A stretch of DNA of 64,000 nt from Flavobacteriales bacterium (GTDB lineage Bacteria; Bacteroidota; Bacteroidia; Flavobacteriales_F; PHOS-HE28): assembly GCA_016721005.1 (NCBI GenBank), contig JADKJM010000004.1, forward strand, positions 1-64,000. The letters run 5' to 3'. Below the pieces are notes generated by a model, which had not been told where the DNA came from, searched no databases, and saw only the letters and a list, made by a program, of their open reading frames with translations. The translations under genes were made by a program, and so were the position numbers. Below are positions 50,256 to 59,992 of this stretch, in pieces. How positions within the stretch are numbered: the stretch's first letter is position 1; each line of letters opens with the position of its first letter.

Positions 50256-51077
50256 TCAACGGCTCAGCACGAAACGCAACGCCTGCTGAAATGCTCCAGA
50301 CCCGTCACGCGCCAGGTACACTCCGTTAGAAAGCCCCGATAGATCCCACACCCCGGATCCCGCTGGTGCATTCAATTGATCCACCACGCGGCCCTGCTCA
50401 TCGTAGAGGGTGATCGATCGGGAAGTGCTTCCTGATCCGAACACCAAGCGCTGGCCGATGGCATCATAACGTATGTCCAATGCCTTGTGACCCGCTTCTT
50501 CAATTCCGATGACCTCGGATACCTGAATGGCCACTTGGTCCGAACTGGTACCACATGGCCCGTTGTCGCAACTCCAACTGAATACGTTCTGGCCCACGCC
50601 GAGACTGCTCACCATCGTGTTCGGGTCGGTCGGGTCAGTGATGCTAGCTGGTCCGGAGACCACGAGCCAGAAGCAGGTGCCGGGCGCGATGGGCGTGGAG
50701 CCGCTAAGTTGCGCGGTGCCGGGCGGAACGCTCACCACTTGATCCGGTCCCGCGTTCGCCAGTGGCATCGCGCTGTTGTAGCACCAGATGGAGACCTGGT
50801 CCGAGACCGGCCCGCCCGGTGCAAGAATGGTCCATTGCAGCACATTCTCGCCGTAGCTCAACCCGGTCACCGGTGTATTCGGCGCGTTCGCGTTGAAGAA
50901 GTCCGCGGTGCCATTGAGCACGGTCCAGAAACCGCTTTCACCGGTCCCGAGTGCATTCGCCCCCATGATGGTGGAAGTGCCGCAGATGAACTGGTTGGGT
51001 CCGGCGAAATCAGCCGAAAGCACCTGCGCGTGCAGCAGCAATGCGAAAGCAGGAAGTAGAAAGAACCGTTGCATCAT
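50256..51077 (-). CDS. Secreted PKD-like protein with T9SS sorting domain (paralogue)
   Basis: A 273-residue secreted protein paralogous to 47016. Signal peptide RFFLLPAFALLLHAQ; beta domains with AGPNQFICGTST, ANAGPDQVVSVPPGTAQLSG and CDNGPCGTSSDQ; C-terminal T9SS sorting region ending RFVLSR. The GPDQ and CDNGPCG motifs are shared with the paralogue. Adhesin or structural role inferred. Start may be 51077 or 51074. Confidence 0.75.
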   Translation of the reverse strand: MMQRFFLLPAFALLLHAQVLSADFAGPNQFICGTSTIMGANALGTGESGFWTVLNGTADFFNANAPNTPVTGLSYGENVLQWTILAPGGPVSDQVSIWCYNSAMPLANAGPDQVVSVPPGTAQLSGSTPIAPGTCFWLVVSGPASITDPTDPNTMVSSLGVGQNVFSWSCDNGPCGTSSDQVAIQVSEVIGIEEAGHKALDIRYDAIGQRLVFGSGSTSRSITLYDEQGRVVDQLNAPAGSGVWDLSGLSNGVYLARDGSGAFQQALRFVLSR

Positions 51078-51113
51078 GGCAACACGAAGGTATCGGCTCG
51101 GTGTTCGGGTCGA

Positions 51114-51551
51114 TCAGACCTTCTTCACCCGCACGGCGTTCATGCCTTTGGGGCCGCGCTCCAATTCGAAGCTCACCTTGTTGCCTTCGATCACATCATC
51201 CATCAGTCCGCTGACGTGTACGAAGAAGCGCTCCTGTGTGCCGTCCTCCTTGATGAAGCCGAAGCCTTTCGACGTATCGAAGAAATCGATCTTGCCCACG
51301 CGTTCGGCAGGCATTTCATCCTCGGCCGTCCGACGGGGAACACCCAGTTCGATCTCCGAGATGTCGATGGGTTTGCGTTTCGCGGGATCAGGAGGCGTGT
51401 CGGTGATCCGACCGTTCTCGTCCACGTACGCCATCATGTTCTCCAATCCTCCTCCCGGTGCATTCGCCTTGCGCTCTTCCTTGCGGCGCTTCTTCTCCTC
51501 CTGTTTCTGTTGCCGCTTCTTTTCCTTTTCGCGCTTCTCGAATGTTGCCAT
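51114..51551 (-). CDS. Cold-shock domain protein with basic leader
   Basis: A 145-residue protein. The first ~30 residues are extremely basic (KREKEKKRQQKQEEKKRRKE), likely binding RNA, followed by an acidic linker and a C-terminal cold-shock domain: KIDFFDTSKGFGFIKEDGTQ then RFFVHVSGL with the RNP1-type KGFGFI and RNP2-type FFVHVS. The domain binds single-stranded nucleic acid. Start 51551 begins MATFEKRE and follows the serine hydrolase gene, which lies on the same strand upstream. Confidence 0.88.
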   Translation of the reverse strand: MATFEKREKEKKRQQKQEEKKRRKEERKANAPGGGLENMMAYVDENGRITDTPPDPAKRKPIDISEIELGVPRRTAEDEMPAERVGKIDFFDTSKGFGFIKEDGTQERFFVHVSGLMDDVIEGNKVSFELERGPKGMNAVRVKKV

Positions 51552-51654
51552 GTAAGGGGTTGGTGAGGTTCGTAGGGCCCCGGTGATCATGAACGATCCA
51601 CCGGAACTGGATCTGCCGCCGAAGATACGCGTTGGTGCGCGAGTGCGCGTTGGA

Positions 51655-52761
51655 TCACTGTCCCGCACCGGCCGCCACCGGGTCGATGAGGCCGATGGTG
51701 ATGTCGCTTACGGCCTGCATGGCGCCCGAGGTGTTGGACAGCACCACGATGCTGATGCCACGATCAGGTAGCAACATCAAGTAGGTGGAAGCTCCGGTCT
51801 GCGATCCGTTGTGTCCGAACACAGGTCCGTGTTTCGGGTTCTTGCCGTACAAGTACCAGCCCAGCCCGTAGCCGTTGCCCTGCTTTTTCAGTCCGGGATC
51901 CTTCAACATCTCCATCAGGCTCGCCGTGCTGATCAATGTCCCATTCAATACCGCGTCACCGAACCTGAGCATGTCCGTGAGGCAGGAGTAGAGCCCGCCG
52001 CCGGGCACGCGATCGCTCAGATCGGTGGGTTGCTCAATGGAGATCCGGCCTTTGCTGTTGATGTGGTACAGCGTGGCGTGATCACCGCCAGCCATACCGG
52101 GTTCCTCCACACCGGTGTTCGTCATGCCTGCTTTCTCCCGGATGTGCGTGCGCATGTACGCCGCGTAGGACATGCCCGAAACGCGTTCCACCACCACGCC
52201 GAGGATCACATAGCCATAGGTGGTATAGTGGAAGGCTGTGCCCGGCGTGTCGATCGGATCGCGGCCCTGGAAGATCGCCATCGCTTCGTTCAAGGAAGGG
52301 TAGTGGTGCTGGTTCTCTCGCTCCTTGTTCGATACGTACTCACCGATCCCTGCGCTGTGTTGCAACAGTTGTCGCACGGTGATGGTACCCAGTGCCTTCT
52401 TCGGGAATTCCGGAACGTAGGTCTGGATGGGGGCATCGAGGTCGATCCGTCCCTGCTCCACCAATTGCATGATCGCGATGGCGGTCATCGGTTTCGCGAT
52501 GGAAGCGATGCGCGTGCGCGTGGTCGGTGCGAAAGGGATCTTCTTCTCCTCATTCGCGTACCCATCTGAACGCGTCCAGCGGATCGTGCCATGAACGCTT
52601 GCCCCCGCAGCGATCCCCATGAACGCACCGGATCGATAGTGCGCTTCCACCAACGAATCGGCACGCGGAAGCTGCCAAGCCGTATCGGGTTGCGCGGCTG
52701 CAGAGAATGAAAGGAGAAGAAGTGCGACCGGGAGAAGAGGAGCGCGTGGGAGGATCATCAT
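51655..52761 (-). CDS. Serine hydrolase (beta-lactamase/PBP4-like)
   Basis: A 368-residue serine hydrolase with a signal peptide (LLPVALLLLSFSAAAQ). The SxxK nucleophile motif is SIAKPM, the second motif appears as YTTYGY, and GHNGSQTG is the third motif region. The fold is that of class C beta-lactamase/penicillin-binding-protein-like esterases; substrate unknown and not necessarily a beta-lactam. Periplasmic or exported. Start is uncertain within a few codons. Confidence 0.85.
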   Translation of the reverse strand: MMILPRAPLLPVALLLLSFSAAAQPDTAWQLPRADSLVEAHYRSGAFMGIAAGASVHGTIRWTRSDGYANEEKKIPFAPTTRTRIASIAKPMTAIAIMQLVEQGRIDLDAPIQTYVPEFPKKALGTITVRQLLQHSAGIGEYVSNKERENQHHYPSLNEAMAIFQGRDPIDTPGTAFHYTTYGYVILGVVVERVSGMSYAAYMRTHIREKAGMTNTGVEEPGMAGGDHATLYHINSKGRISIEQPTDLSDRVPGGGLYSCLTDMLRFGDAVLNGTLISTASLMEMLKDPGLKKQGNGYGLGWYLYGKNPKHGPVFGHNGSQTGASTYLMLLPDRGISIVVLSNTSGAMQAVSDITIGLIDPVAAGAGQ

Positions 52762-52815
52762 TGCGTCGCGCACCGCGCAAGAGTCGTTCCGTTCAACATC
52801 GAACGCGGTGTCGGG

Positions 52816-54786
52816 TCAGTTCTTCACCGGGTGCAGGAGCAATGCGCGCTTGTTGAAGTCAGCCGCAGCGTTGATCACCGCGCGGTACGCTTCGAACTGT
52901 TCCAAGGGCACATGGTTGGTGCGGTAGTATTCGATCGCTTGCACGGTGATGTTATCACCCGAACGGGCGGCCGTCGACTTGAACTCCGCGACCACTTTTC
53001 CATCAAGCTCCAGCGTCTTGTGGATCTCCAACGATGTGATGTCGTCGCAGCTCCATCCTTCGGGGATCCTCACCGTGATGCGCCGATCGTAGTACCGGTT
53101 GAAGTCCTCATCCACCGGAAGCTTGCGCTGCTTCTCCACGTACATCTCCATCTGCGGTCCGATGAGTTCGCCGACGAGCAGCAACACGTCCTCACCTGCG
53201 CGGTTGTTGAAGGCAGCGGTCGTCACCTTTCCTTTCAGGGTGAAGGGCTTCACACCGAAGAGGCGTTGCTCCGCATTCTCCACGTCCACTTGGTGCGTGG
53301 TGGATCCTTCCATGAAGTGCTTCAACTGCGCGTCCAGGAATTCGGACTGCTGCTCCTCCTTCATGTACGTGTAGAAGTTCTGGATGAAGCGCGCGTAGTA
53401 CCCGGTGAGCTGGTTCTCGAATTCCACCGTGCTCTCGGATCCATCGGCGCTCGGCGTGATGGTCACTTCCAGGTCGTGCCGCGTGGATTCCGCAGGCAAT
53501 TCTGCAATGCGCTTCACCGTGCCGACGCCCGTCCAGATCCCGTTCACATCCAGGTTCCGGATGAAGAGGCCATGCGTGCCCATGTTCTCCGGCGCCATGT
53601 AGCCGAGGCCGAGACCGAATTCAACAGGATCGATGTACTTGTCGATGCCCGGGAAATAGAAGCTCACATTGCGCAGGTAGTTGTGCGCCTCGAAGGATGG
53701 ATCGAAAGGCGAATCGGTGCGATCACTGGTGACCACCACTTGGTGTTCGATCCCCGCTTCGCGCAGCAGGTTGGCGTACAGCTTCTGGAATCCGAATTTG
53801 CTGCAGTTGCCCGTCTTCAGGATCTCATCGAGATCGCTCAATTTGCCGCCACCCACTTCCGCCATGCGGTAGTTGCCGCGGATGTGGTGATCCAGCGTGC
53901 GGATGCGGTCCTCCTCATCACGTGCATAGGCGAGGCCCATTTCCTTCAACGCTTTCTGGAGGCTCTTCTTCGTCTTGTTCTCCAGTTCAGGGTAGAGGGA
54001 ACGGTGGTAATTGCGCGTGGCGCTCACATAACTGCTGATGTCGCGCAGGCCACGATCCGGGATCGCATCGATGCGCGCCACGATGTACATGCGGTAGCGA
54101 GCGGCCTCCGCGCTTCGCTCGTCCTCGATCCCCGAAAGGTTATTGAGTTCGATGTGGTAGCGCGTGACCCCGGTGAGCGTCGAATCGACCTCCGGCATCG
54201 GGCAGCCGTTGTATCCTTTGAAGGAGAATTTCCAACCGCGCGGCACCAGCAATTCATAGCGTTCGTGCGCCACCGGGATCCCGAATTGCAAGCGGGTGAG
54301 GTCGCCTTGGATATCACCCTGTTGCTGGCTGAGCATGATGTATTCGATCATGCTGCCGGGCTTCAGGTTCTCGAACGCGAAGCGCACGCCAGCACTGCCA
54401 TCACGTTCATCGCTGCTGTTCTTGAAGGCATCGGGACCGAGCTCGTGTACAGTGCCGTCCGGATCGATGGAGCGCGCTTTCAAGCGGATCATCTTCTCGA
54501 TGTGTCCGGTACCCAGTTCGATGGTCTTGCTCGCGTCCACGGCTGCATCGTCGTGCAGGAAGCGCTGCAAATGGAAGAGCTCGTAGTAGGCGAGGTCGCC
54601 ACCGGTATCGTCGAACTGCGCGATCACATGGCGCTGCGTCAGCACGTCCTCCTTGGCGCCGGTGCGAAGGCTATCCGCCAGCACGGGCTTGGCCTCCCAA
54701 TCGTATTCGCGCATGCTCACGTGTTGCGCATGCGAAGCGGTGAGGATCAGGGTGCCGAGCAGCGCAAGAAAGGAACGTGTGGACAT
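52816..54786 (-). CDS. DUF3857-transglutaminase-like exported protein
   Basis: A 656-residue exported protein. Signal peptide (FLALLGTLILTASHAQ), then a DUF3857-type beta region (KMIRLKARSIDPDGTVHELG, FAFENLKPGSMIEYI), then a transglutaminase-like core: Cys in TGNCSKFGF, His in EAHNYLR, Asp in YIDPVEFG. Enzymatic activity is inferred. Its start overlaps or abuts the stop of the similar upstream gene (54789), so the two DUF3857 genes form an operon. Role probably in the envelope. Confidence 0.85.
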   Translation of the reverse strand: MSTRSFLALLGTLILTASHAQHVSMREYDWEAKPVLADSLRTGAKEDVLTQRHVIAQFDDTGGDLAYYELFHLQRFLHDDAAVDASKTIELGTGHIEKMIRLKARSIDPDGTVHELGPDAFKNSSDERDGSAGVRFAFENLKPGSMIEYIMLSQQQGDIQGDLTRLQFGIPVAHERYELLVPRGWKFSFKGYNGCPMPEVDSTLTGVTRYHIELNNLSGIEDERSAEAARYRMYIVARIDAIPDRGLRDISSYVSATRNYHRSLYPELENKTKKSLQKALKEMGLAYARDEEDRIRTLDHHIRGNYRMAEVGGGKLSDLDEILKTGNCSKFGFQKLYANLLREAGIEHQVVVTSDRTDSPFDPSFEAHNYLRNVSFYFPGIDKYIDPVEFGLGLGYMAPENMGTHGLFIRNLDVNGIWTGVGTVKRIAELPAESTRHDLEVTITPSADGSESTVEFENQLTGYYARFIQNFYTYMKEEQQSEFLDAQLKHFMEGSTTHQVDVENAEQRLFGVKPFTLKGKVTTAAFNNRAGEDVLLLVGELIGPQMEMYVEKQRKLPVDEDFNRYYDRRITVRIPEGWSCDDITSLEIHKTLELDGKVVAEFKSTAARSGDNITVQAIEYYRTNHVPLEQFEAYRAVINAAADFNKRALLLHPVKN

Positions 54787-54788
54787 GG

Positions 54789-56720
54789 TCACGGGGTTTC
54801 GATGACGAGGGTGCGGCCGAGTTCCTTCATCAACGCGATGTTAGCGCGCCGCCAGTCGGAGAGTTCCTCGTCGAGCATGAGTTCGTTGATGGAGTACGTG
54901 GCGCTCGATCGGATAAGACCGCCATCCTGCGCCACATGCACGATGTAACTGAATGCAGGGTTCGAGAACGCGTCGGTGCTCGCGCTCTCTTTGAAGGTGC
55001 ATCCCACAGGGAGTTCCAGTTCCACCACATGCTGTTCCTGGATGCAGTGTTCCAGTTCGATCGGCAATTTGCGGTCATCGCGGAAGCGCAATCCCTTCCA
55101 CGGATCGTTCAATGTGATCGGCACATACATGCGGCCTGTCGTGCGTCGCACATGATCCGGTACCCTGAACTTGTACCGGATGGTCAACGGTCCGGAAGGA
55201 TCCTCCATCCCCGAAACGGAGCAACTGTCCAAAAGGAATTTGTTCGATCCCTTCATCAAGGTGCGCCGCAGGGCTTCGGTGAGTTTGTCGGCTTGAACGC
55301 TACGCAGTCCGTAGGCAAGGTCGTAGCGCTCGTAGCCGGTGTAGCGCACCACGCCGGTACCCACCAATCCATCGTTCTCGATCCGCACATGCACCGAATC
55401 GATGATCATGTTGTCCTCGGCTTTCATCACCGGGATCTGCTTCACCACGTAGTTCTTCGGATCCAGAGCCACAAGGGTCTGCTTGCCTTGCGTGAATTCA
55501 CTCGGTACACCGAACGCATTGTAAGAGGAAGTGGCGTCGAGGAAGAGCGCGGTGTCCGGCAGGAAAAGCGTCACGATCATGTGGTTGTCCACGGATCCGG
55601 TCGGCAGTTCGGAATAGTTGTAGGGAAGCATGCGCGTACCCACCCACGAGAGGTGCGCATCGAGACCACGCGCACGCAACAAGGTGTGAAGCAGATTGCT
55701 CATGCCTTTGCAATCGCCGTAGCGCGTCCGGCACACCTCCGAAGCCGCAGCGGGGACCAGCCCGTTCATGCCATCCTCGAAGGCCACGTAGTGAATGCGT
55801 TGCTGTACCCAACGGTAGATGATCGTGGCTTGTTGGCGCGGATCGGTCACGGTACCGACCAACGAATCCGCGAGCGCCTTCAACTCAGGAGCCGGTGGAT
55901 CGAAGGTGTCCTTGATGTGATCGGCGTACCAACGGTAGAGCCGATCGATGTCCGTGGCGGCCGCATCCTTGTCCGGAAGCCGGACGACCAGTTGGGCGTG
56001 CGGGGTGTAGTAGCGGATCGAGGGTGCATTGTCCTCGAAGCTCATCGCGGGCACTTGGTGCATGGTGAAGCGTTGTACACGTCGCCCTTTCTCGATCGAT
56101 ACCGTGCGCGTGACCAGACTGTCCGGAAGGTGGAAGGTCCGCACGTCCACATCGATGTCCTGGTCGCTGATCACCGTGAGCGTGCTCGATTCCGTGGGAT
56201 ACACGCCGGCGAAGAAGTGACCTGAGACCAAGCGGGCATCCGGGTAAGCGATGGTATGCTCCACGTGCGCGACAGCGCCGGAGATCAGTGAGGGCATGAC
56301 GAAACTGGCCACCTTGCTGTCGTCGTGGAAGATGTAGTCCTCGCGTTCATCGCGACGATCGATGTTGTTCACCGGTACCCGTTTGGTGCCGCGACCGTTC
56401 GGCACAAGGGTGTACGCTTCCAACCGTTCCAAGGGGATCAGGTCGCTGTAGTGGATCTCCTCTTCCCGTGCGGTTCCGGTGCGATCCTTCAGTAACAATT
56501 CGTCCTCTTCCATGTCGCGGTGCGCGATCACACCGGTGGAGGTCCGTTCGATCCGATAGGTGGTGTTCCGTTTCAAATAGACCGCGGACTGGTCCTGGTA
56601 CGCGCGGCGCATGTTCACCAGCAATTCGCTCGGTGGTTGGCACACCGCGACGAGCGCAGGGATCATCAGACCCGCGGTCACGCCGGAGCGCAAAGTGCTA
56701 TTTGCCGATCTCCACCACAT
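54789..56720 (-). CDS. DUF3857-transglutaminase-like exported protein
   Basis: A 643-residue protein similar in plan to the downstream gene. Signal-like segment (VTAGLMIPALVAVCQ), DUF3857-type N-terminus, then the transglutaminase core with RYGDCKGMS (Cys), SVDNHMIV (His) and LFLDATSSY (Asp). Start is unclear: ATG 56720 overlaps the MORN_2 gene by 23 bases, with alternatives TTG 56693 and ATG 56666; the latter two leave a tighter signal peptide. Activity inferred. Confidence 0.82.
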   Translation of the reverse strand: MWWRSANSTLRSGVTAGLMIPALVAVCQPPSELLVNMRRAYQDQSAVYLKRNTTYRIERTSTGVIAHRDMEEDELLLKDRTGTAREEEIHYSDLIPLERLEAYTLVPNGRGTKRVPVNNIDRRDEREDYIFHDDSKVASFVMPSLISGAVAHVEHTIAYPDARLVSGHFFAGVYPTESSTLTVISDQDIDVDVRTFHLPDSLVTRTVSIEKGRRVQRFTMHQVPAMSFEDNAPSIRYYTPHAQLVVRLPDKDAAATDIDRLYRWYADHIKDTFDPPAPELKALADSLVGTVTDPRQQATIIYRWVQQRIHYVAFEDGMNGLVPAAASEVCRTRYGDCKGMSNLLHTLLRARGLDAHLSWVGTRMLPYNYSELPTGSVDNHMIVTLFLPDTALFLDATSSYNAFGVPSEFTQGKQTLVALDPKNYVVKQIPVMKAEDNMIIDSVHVRIENDGLVGTGVVRYTGYERYDLAYGLRSVQADKLTEALRRTLMKGSNKFLLDSCSVSGMEDPSGPLTIRYKFRVPDHVRRTTGRMYVPITLNDPWKGLRFRDDRKLPIELEHCIQEQHVVELELPVGCTFKESASTDAFSNPAFSYIVHVAQDGGLIRSSATYSINELMLDEELSDWRRANIALMKELGRTLVIETP

Positions 56721-59700
56721 CGTCGTTGCGTGCGCGGTAACGGGCCACCACTTTACCGGTGCGGTCATGCACCGTCCATGGGCCTTGTCGTTCACCATTA
56801 ACGTAGGTGATGCGCTCGCGCACCATTCCGTTGTCCCAGTTGATCACGCGTTCGCCATGGATGTAGCCATCCACATACGGCGTGATCTCGGAAACCTTGC
56901 CGTTCGGATAATATTCCATGTTCGTTCCCTCCACTTCGCCCACCCGGTGCGTGGTCTCTTCCATCAACTGGCCGTTCGGGTGGTACTCCTGGAACGTGCC
57001 ATCGATCTCGCCATTGCGGTAGGTCATCTTTCGTGAGAGCGTGCCGCTCGGGTAATGTGTTTCCAATCGCATCACACCGGGTGTCAACCGGAGGGTGTCC
57101 TTCACACTGCCATCCGCAGCCGGTGATCCGTAGGCGACCAACGCGCCCTTGAAATAGAAGCGCACCATTTGCGGAACACCTTCATAGGAATAGCTGATCA
57201 CACGACCATGCAATTCGCCGTTCTCGTATTCGCGGAGGAAGGAGCGCTTGCCGTTCATGTGGTTCTCCGTGGCGCCGCCATGTCGCTGTCCGTCCACGAA
57301 CAGGATCTCGTTCTCCGGCGTGCCGTCCAGGAACCAACGCTTGGAAGAGCCTTTCACTTTCCCCAAGTGGTATTCCTCCTCCAACCGCTTCTTCCCGTTG
57401 GGGTGGAAACTCGTCCACGTGCCGTGACGATCACCGTTGAGGAAACCTCCACTCACTTCCGGACCTCCATCCGGGTAAAGCCAATTCGCCGTGCCGTGCA
57501 GGTAGCCATTCATCAAGTGCAGGCGTGCCATCACCTTACCATCGGGGTAGTGGGTCACCATTTCGAATGCCCCGGGCTTCACCACGATGTGTTCGTACTC
57601 GACGCCTTCGTCATCATAGCTCACGCGATCGGCGATCGCGCCGTGCAGGATCCGTTCGGCGTAGACCTTCTTGCCTAGCGCATCGAAATACTCCTGCCAA
57701 CCATCGCGTGATCCACCGACGTAGTACTCCACGCTGATCCGTGTGCCATCCGGGTTGAAGCGCCGCACCACGCCTTCGGCTTCATCATTCCGCATCTGTC
57801 CTTGTTCGCGCACTTTGCCGGATCGGAAAAAGCGCGTGTAGGATCGGTAGGTGATGCCGTCCTGATCATACACTTCATCCTGCCGCGCTAGAGTGCCGTC
57901 CTCGCGGAAGTATTTCTGCGTGCCGGTGATCTTTCCTTTCACGTAGTTCTCCTCACTGTCCGGTGTGCCATCCGCGTGGTAGTATTTCCACGGGCCGTCC
58001 TTCGCACCTTCGTCGAGGTAGAGTCCTTCCACGCGCAAGGTGCCGTTCGGGTGGTATCCCTTCAACTGGAACTTGCCTTTGGACCGCGTGCCTTCACCGA
58101 GGGTCTTGCCATCGGAGCTGTAGTACGTGTAGCGTATCAGCAGGTCGCGGTTGTACTCCATGTCCAACAAGCGCGAACCGTCCGCATTGAATTCCTCGCG
58201 CAGTCCTTGTTGGCGGCCTTGCTCCCCGAAGCGCTCGATCATGCGCAGGGTTCCCCACTCATCGTACCGGCGTCGCTCGCCGATGTTCGAGCCCGCCTTC
58301 ATGGTGCCTTCCAAGGAAAGCCGGCCGTTGGCGTGCCATTCCTTGAATGGACCTTCCGACTTGCCGGCTGCGAACACATACTCCTCGGACTTGGTGCCGT
58401 TGGGATGGTATTGCTGGAAGGTGCCTGTGCGTTCGTCGTTCTTGAAGATGCCGGTGAACCGTGTCGATCCGTCCGCGTAGGTCTGCGTCGCCGAACCCTC
58501 GGTGTTGCCGTTCACCAACTCGTAGCTCCATTGCACGGGGCCGCTCGGGAAGTATTCCCATGTGGGGCCGGTCCATTCGCCAACCTTCGCGGTCTTGCAC
58601 GTGCGGCGCCCGCCCAGTTCATAGTAGCTGCACGCCAAGCCTTCGCGTTTGCCGGATCTGATCGTGGTGGAGTCCATCAAGCATCCACTGGGTTGGTAGT
58701 TCAGGATCACGCCTTCCACTTTCCCATTCTGGAAATTCCCTTCGCTATCCAGGTTGCCCATGCTATCCCAGTAGGTCCACTTGCCGGTACGGTCACCTGC
58801 ATCGTTGAAAGCCCCTTGCCCGCTGATCCGGCCGTTGCTATGGTACACGGTCCACATGCCGGTACTGAGGCCGGTCTTTGCATCGCCGGGCCCGAAGCCG
58901 AGCAGATCGTTGTCATCGTTGTAGTGATGCAACAGGTCTGGTCCGCCCTCGGTCTCCGGGAACATGAGGTGGTTCTGCTGCATGTACGTGCCGAGCCACG
59001 TGCGGAATTCGAGCACCTTGCTCTTGTTCTTCTCCACCATGCCGGTGATCGTGCGGTCGGAACTGGCGCTGAGGCAGTGGTACACGAAGCCTTCGAATTT
59101 TCCATCGTCCATGATGGCCTTCGCGATCGGACCATAAGTGGTGGTGTAGAATCCTTTCCACTTGCCCTTGCGATCCGCGATGGTCTGCATCATCAGGTGC
59201 GATTGCCGACACATCGGATAAGTGAGGTCCGGCTTCAACTTGTACTTCTTATCCATAGCCACCTTGCTGCGGATCAACAGGTCGATGTCCTCGAGGTCAT
59301 CGCCCGTGACGGAGAGATCATATCCATCCGACTTCGGTTCCAGCGTGCTGCCCAACAAACCGTCGTAGTAGGAGAGGAGTTGCTCGGCCTTGCGATCACC
59401 GAAGCGGACCAGCTGGGCCATCATGAATGCCAACCCTGCTTCCGCGGTGAGGCCTTCGCTCTGTGCGATGGTTCCCATCATGATGTGCGCATCGCGTTGG
59501 TAAGGGAAGCGACGCACGTTCTTCATCGCCTGCTCCAATGCGGCCTTGTTGTCCTTGTTACCCGCAAGCGCTAACGCACGCAAGTGGTACGGGCGGAAAC
59601 TCCCGGGATACACCGCGATGGCGGAATCGCACGCCGCAAGTGCATCGGCGAAGCGTTCCATATCCACCAGAACCGCAGCGCGGATCATGGTGAAGGCCCC

Positions 59701-59988
59701 GTTGAGGTTGCCGCGTTCGGCGATGCCTTGGCGACAAAGTTCCTCCACTGTTCCATACGCGTCCTGATCCAGCAGGATCTGCACACGTTGCATCAGCACG
59801 CGTTCGTAGAGCGAGTCGCTGCGGTGTACCGTGGCCAGTTCCACCAAGGCTTCATCGCTGCGCTCCTGGCCGACGAGTTTGCTTGCCTCCTGCATCATGG
59901 CGGCGCCGTAGCCCATGTGTTCCTTTTTCTGCGCGGACAGCACGGTGGCGAGCCCGAGGAGGGCCGAGAGGGTGATGGTCCTTTTCAT
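56698..59988 (-). CDS. MORN_2 (YwqK-type) repeat protein with N-terminal TPR
   Basis: A 1096-residue exported protein. Signal peptide (ITLSALLGLATVLSAQ), then TPR-like helices (ALAACDSAIAVYPGSF), then more than twenty MORN_2/YwqK-type repeats with the form DGTxxxxxxYxxGKxxGxxxxY, for example YHPNGTLRVEGLYLDEGAKD and FNPDGTRISVEYYVGGSRDG. These repeats form a beta-rich solenoid; function in Bacteroidota is unknown but a surface or periplasmic binding role is likely. Start 59988 matches the signal peptide; upstream frame lies inside the next gene. Overlaps 54789 gene start. Confidence 0.85.
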   Translation of the reverse strand: MKRTITLSALLGLATVLSAQKKEHMGYGAAMMQEASKLVGQERSDEALVELATVHRSDSLYERVLMQRVQILLDQDAYGTVEELCRQGIAERGNLNGAFTMIRAAVLVDMERFADALAACDSAIAVYPGSFRPYHLRALALAGNKDNKAALEQAMKNVRRFPYQRDAHIMMGTIAQSEGLTAEAGLAFMMAQLVRFGDRKAEQLLSYYDGLLGSTLEPKSDGYDLSVTGDDLEDIDLLIRSKVAMDKKYKLKPDLTYPMCRQSHLMMQTIADRKGKWKGFYTTTYGPIAKAIMDDGKFEGFVYHCLSASSDRTITGMVEKNKSKVLEFRTWLGTYMQQNHLMFPETEGGPDLLHHYNDDNDLLGFGPGDAKTGLSTGMWTVYHSNGRISGQGAFNDAGDRTGKWTYWDSMGNLDSEGNFQNGKVEGVILNYQPSGCLMDSTTIRSGKREGLACSYYELGGRRTCKTAKVGEWTGPTWEYFPSGPVQWSYELVNGNTEGSATQTYADGSTRFTGIFKNDERTGTFQQYHPNGTKSEEYVFAAGKSEGPFKEWHANGRLSLEGTMKAGSNIGERRRYDEWGTLRMIERFGEQGRQQGLREEFNADGSRLLDMEYNRDLLIRYTYYSSDGKTLGEGTRSKGKFQLKGYHPNGTLRVEGLYLDEGAKDGPWKYYHADGTPDSEENYVKGKITGTQKYFREDGTLARQDEVYDQDGITYRSYTRFFRSGKVREQGQMRNDEAEGVVRRFNPDGTRISVEYYVGGSRDGWQEYFDALGKKVYAERILHGAIADRVSYDDEGVEYEHIVVKPGAFEMVTHYPDGKVMARLHLMNGYLHGTANWLYPDGGPEVSGGFLNGDRHGTWTSFHPNGKKRLEEEYHLGKVKGSSKRWFLDGTPENEILFVDGQRHGGATENHMNGKRSFLREYENGELHGRVISYSYEGVPQMVRFYFKGALVAYGSPAADGSVKDTLRLTPGVMRLETHYPSGTLSRKMTYRNGEIDGTFQEYHPNGQLMEETTHRVGEVEGTNMEYYPNGKVSEITPYVDGYIHGERVINWDNGMVRERITYVNGERQGPWTVHDRTGKVVARYRARNDDVVEIGK

Positions 59989-59992
59989 TGAA

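Noticed and set aside
52831..54948. 705-codon plus-strand frame
   Set aside because: Antisense to a DUF3857-transglutaminase protein with signal peptide and catalytic triad.
57976..59574. 532-codon plus-strand frame
   Set aside because: Antisense to the MORN_2 repeat protein; the repeats make a long antisense frame likely.
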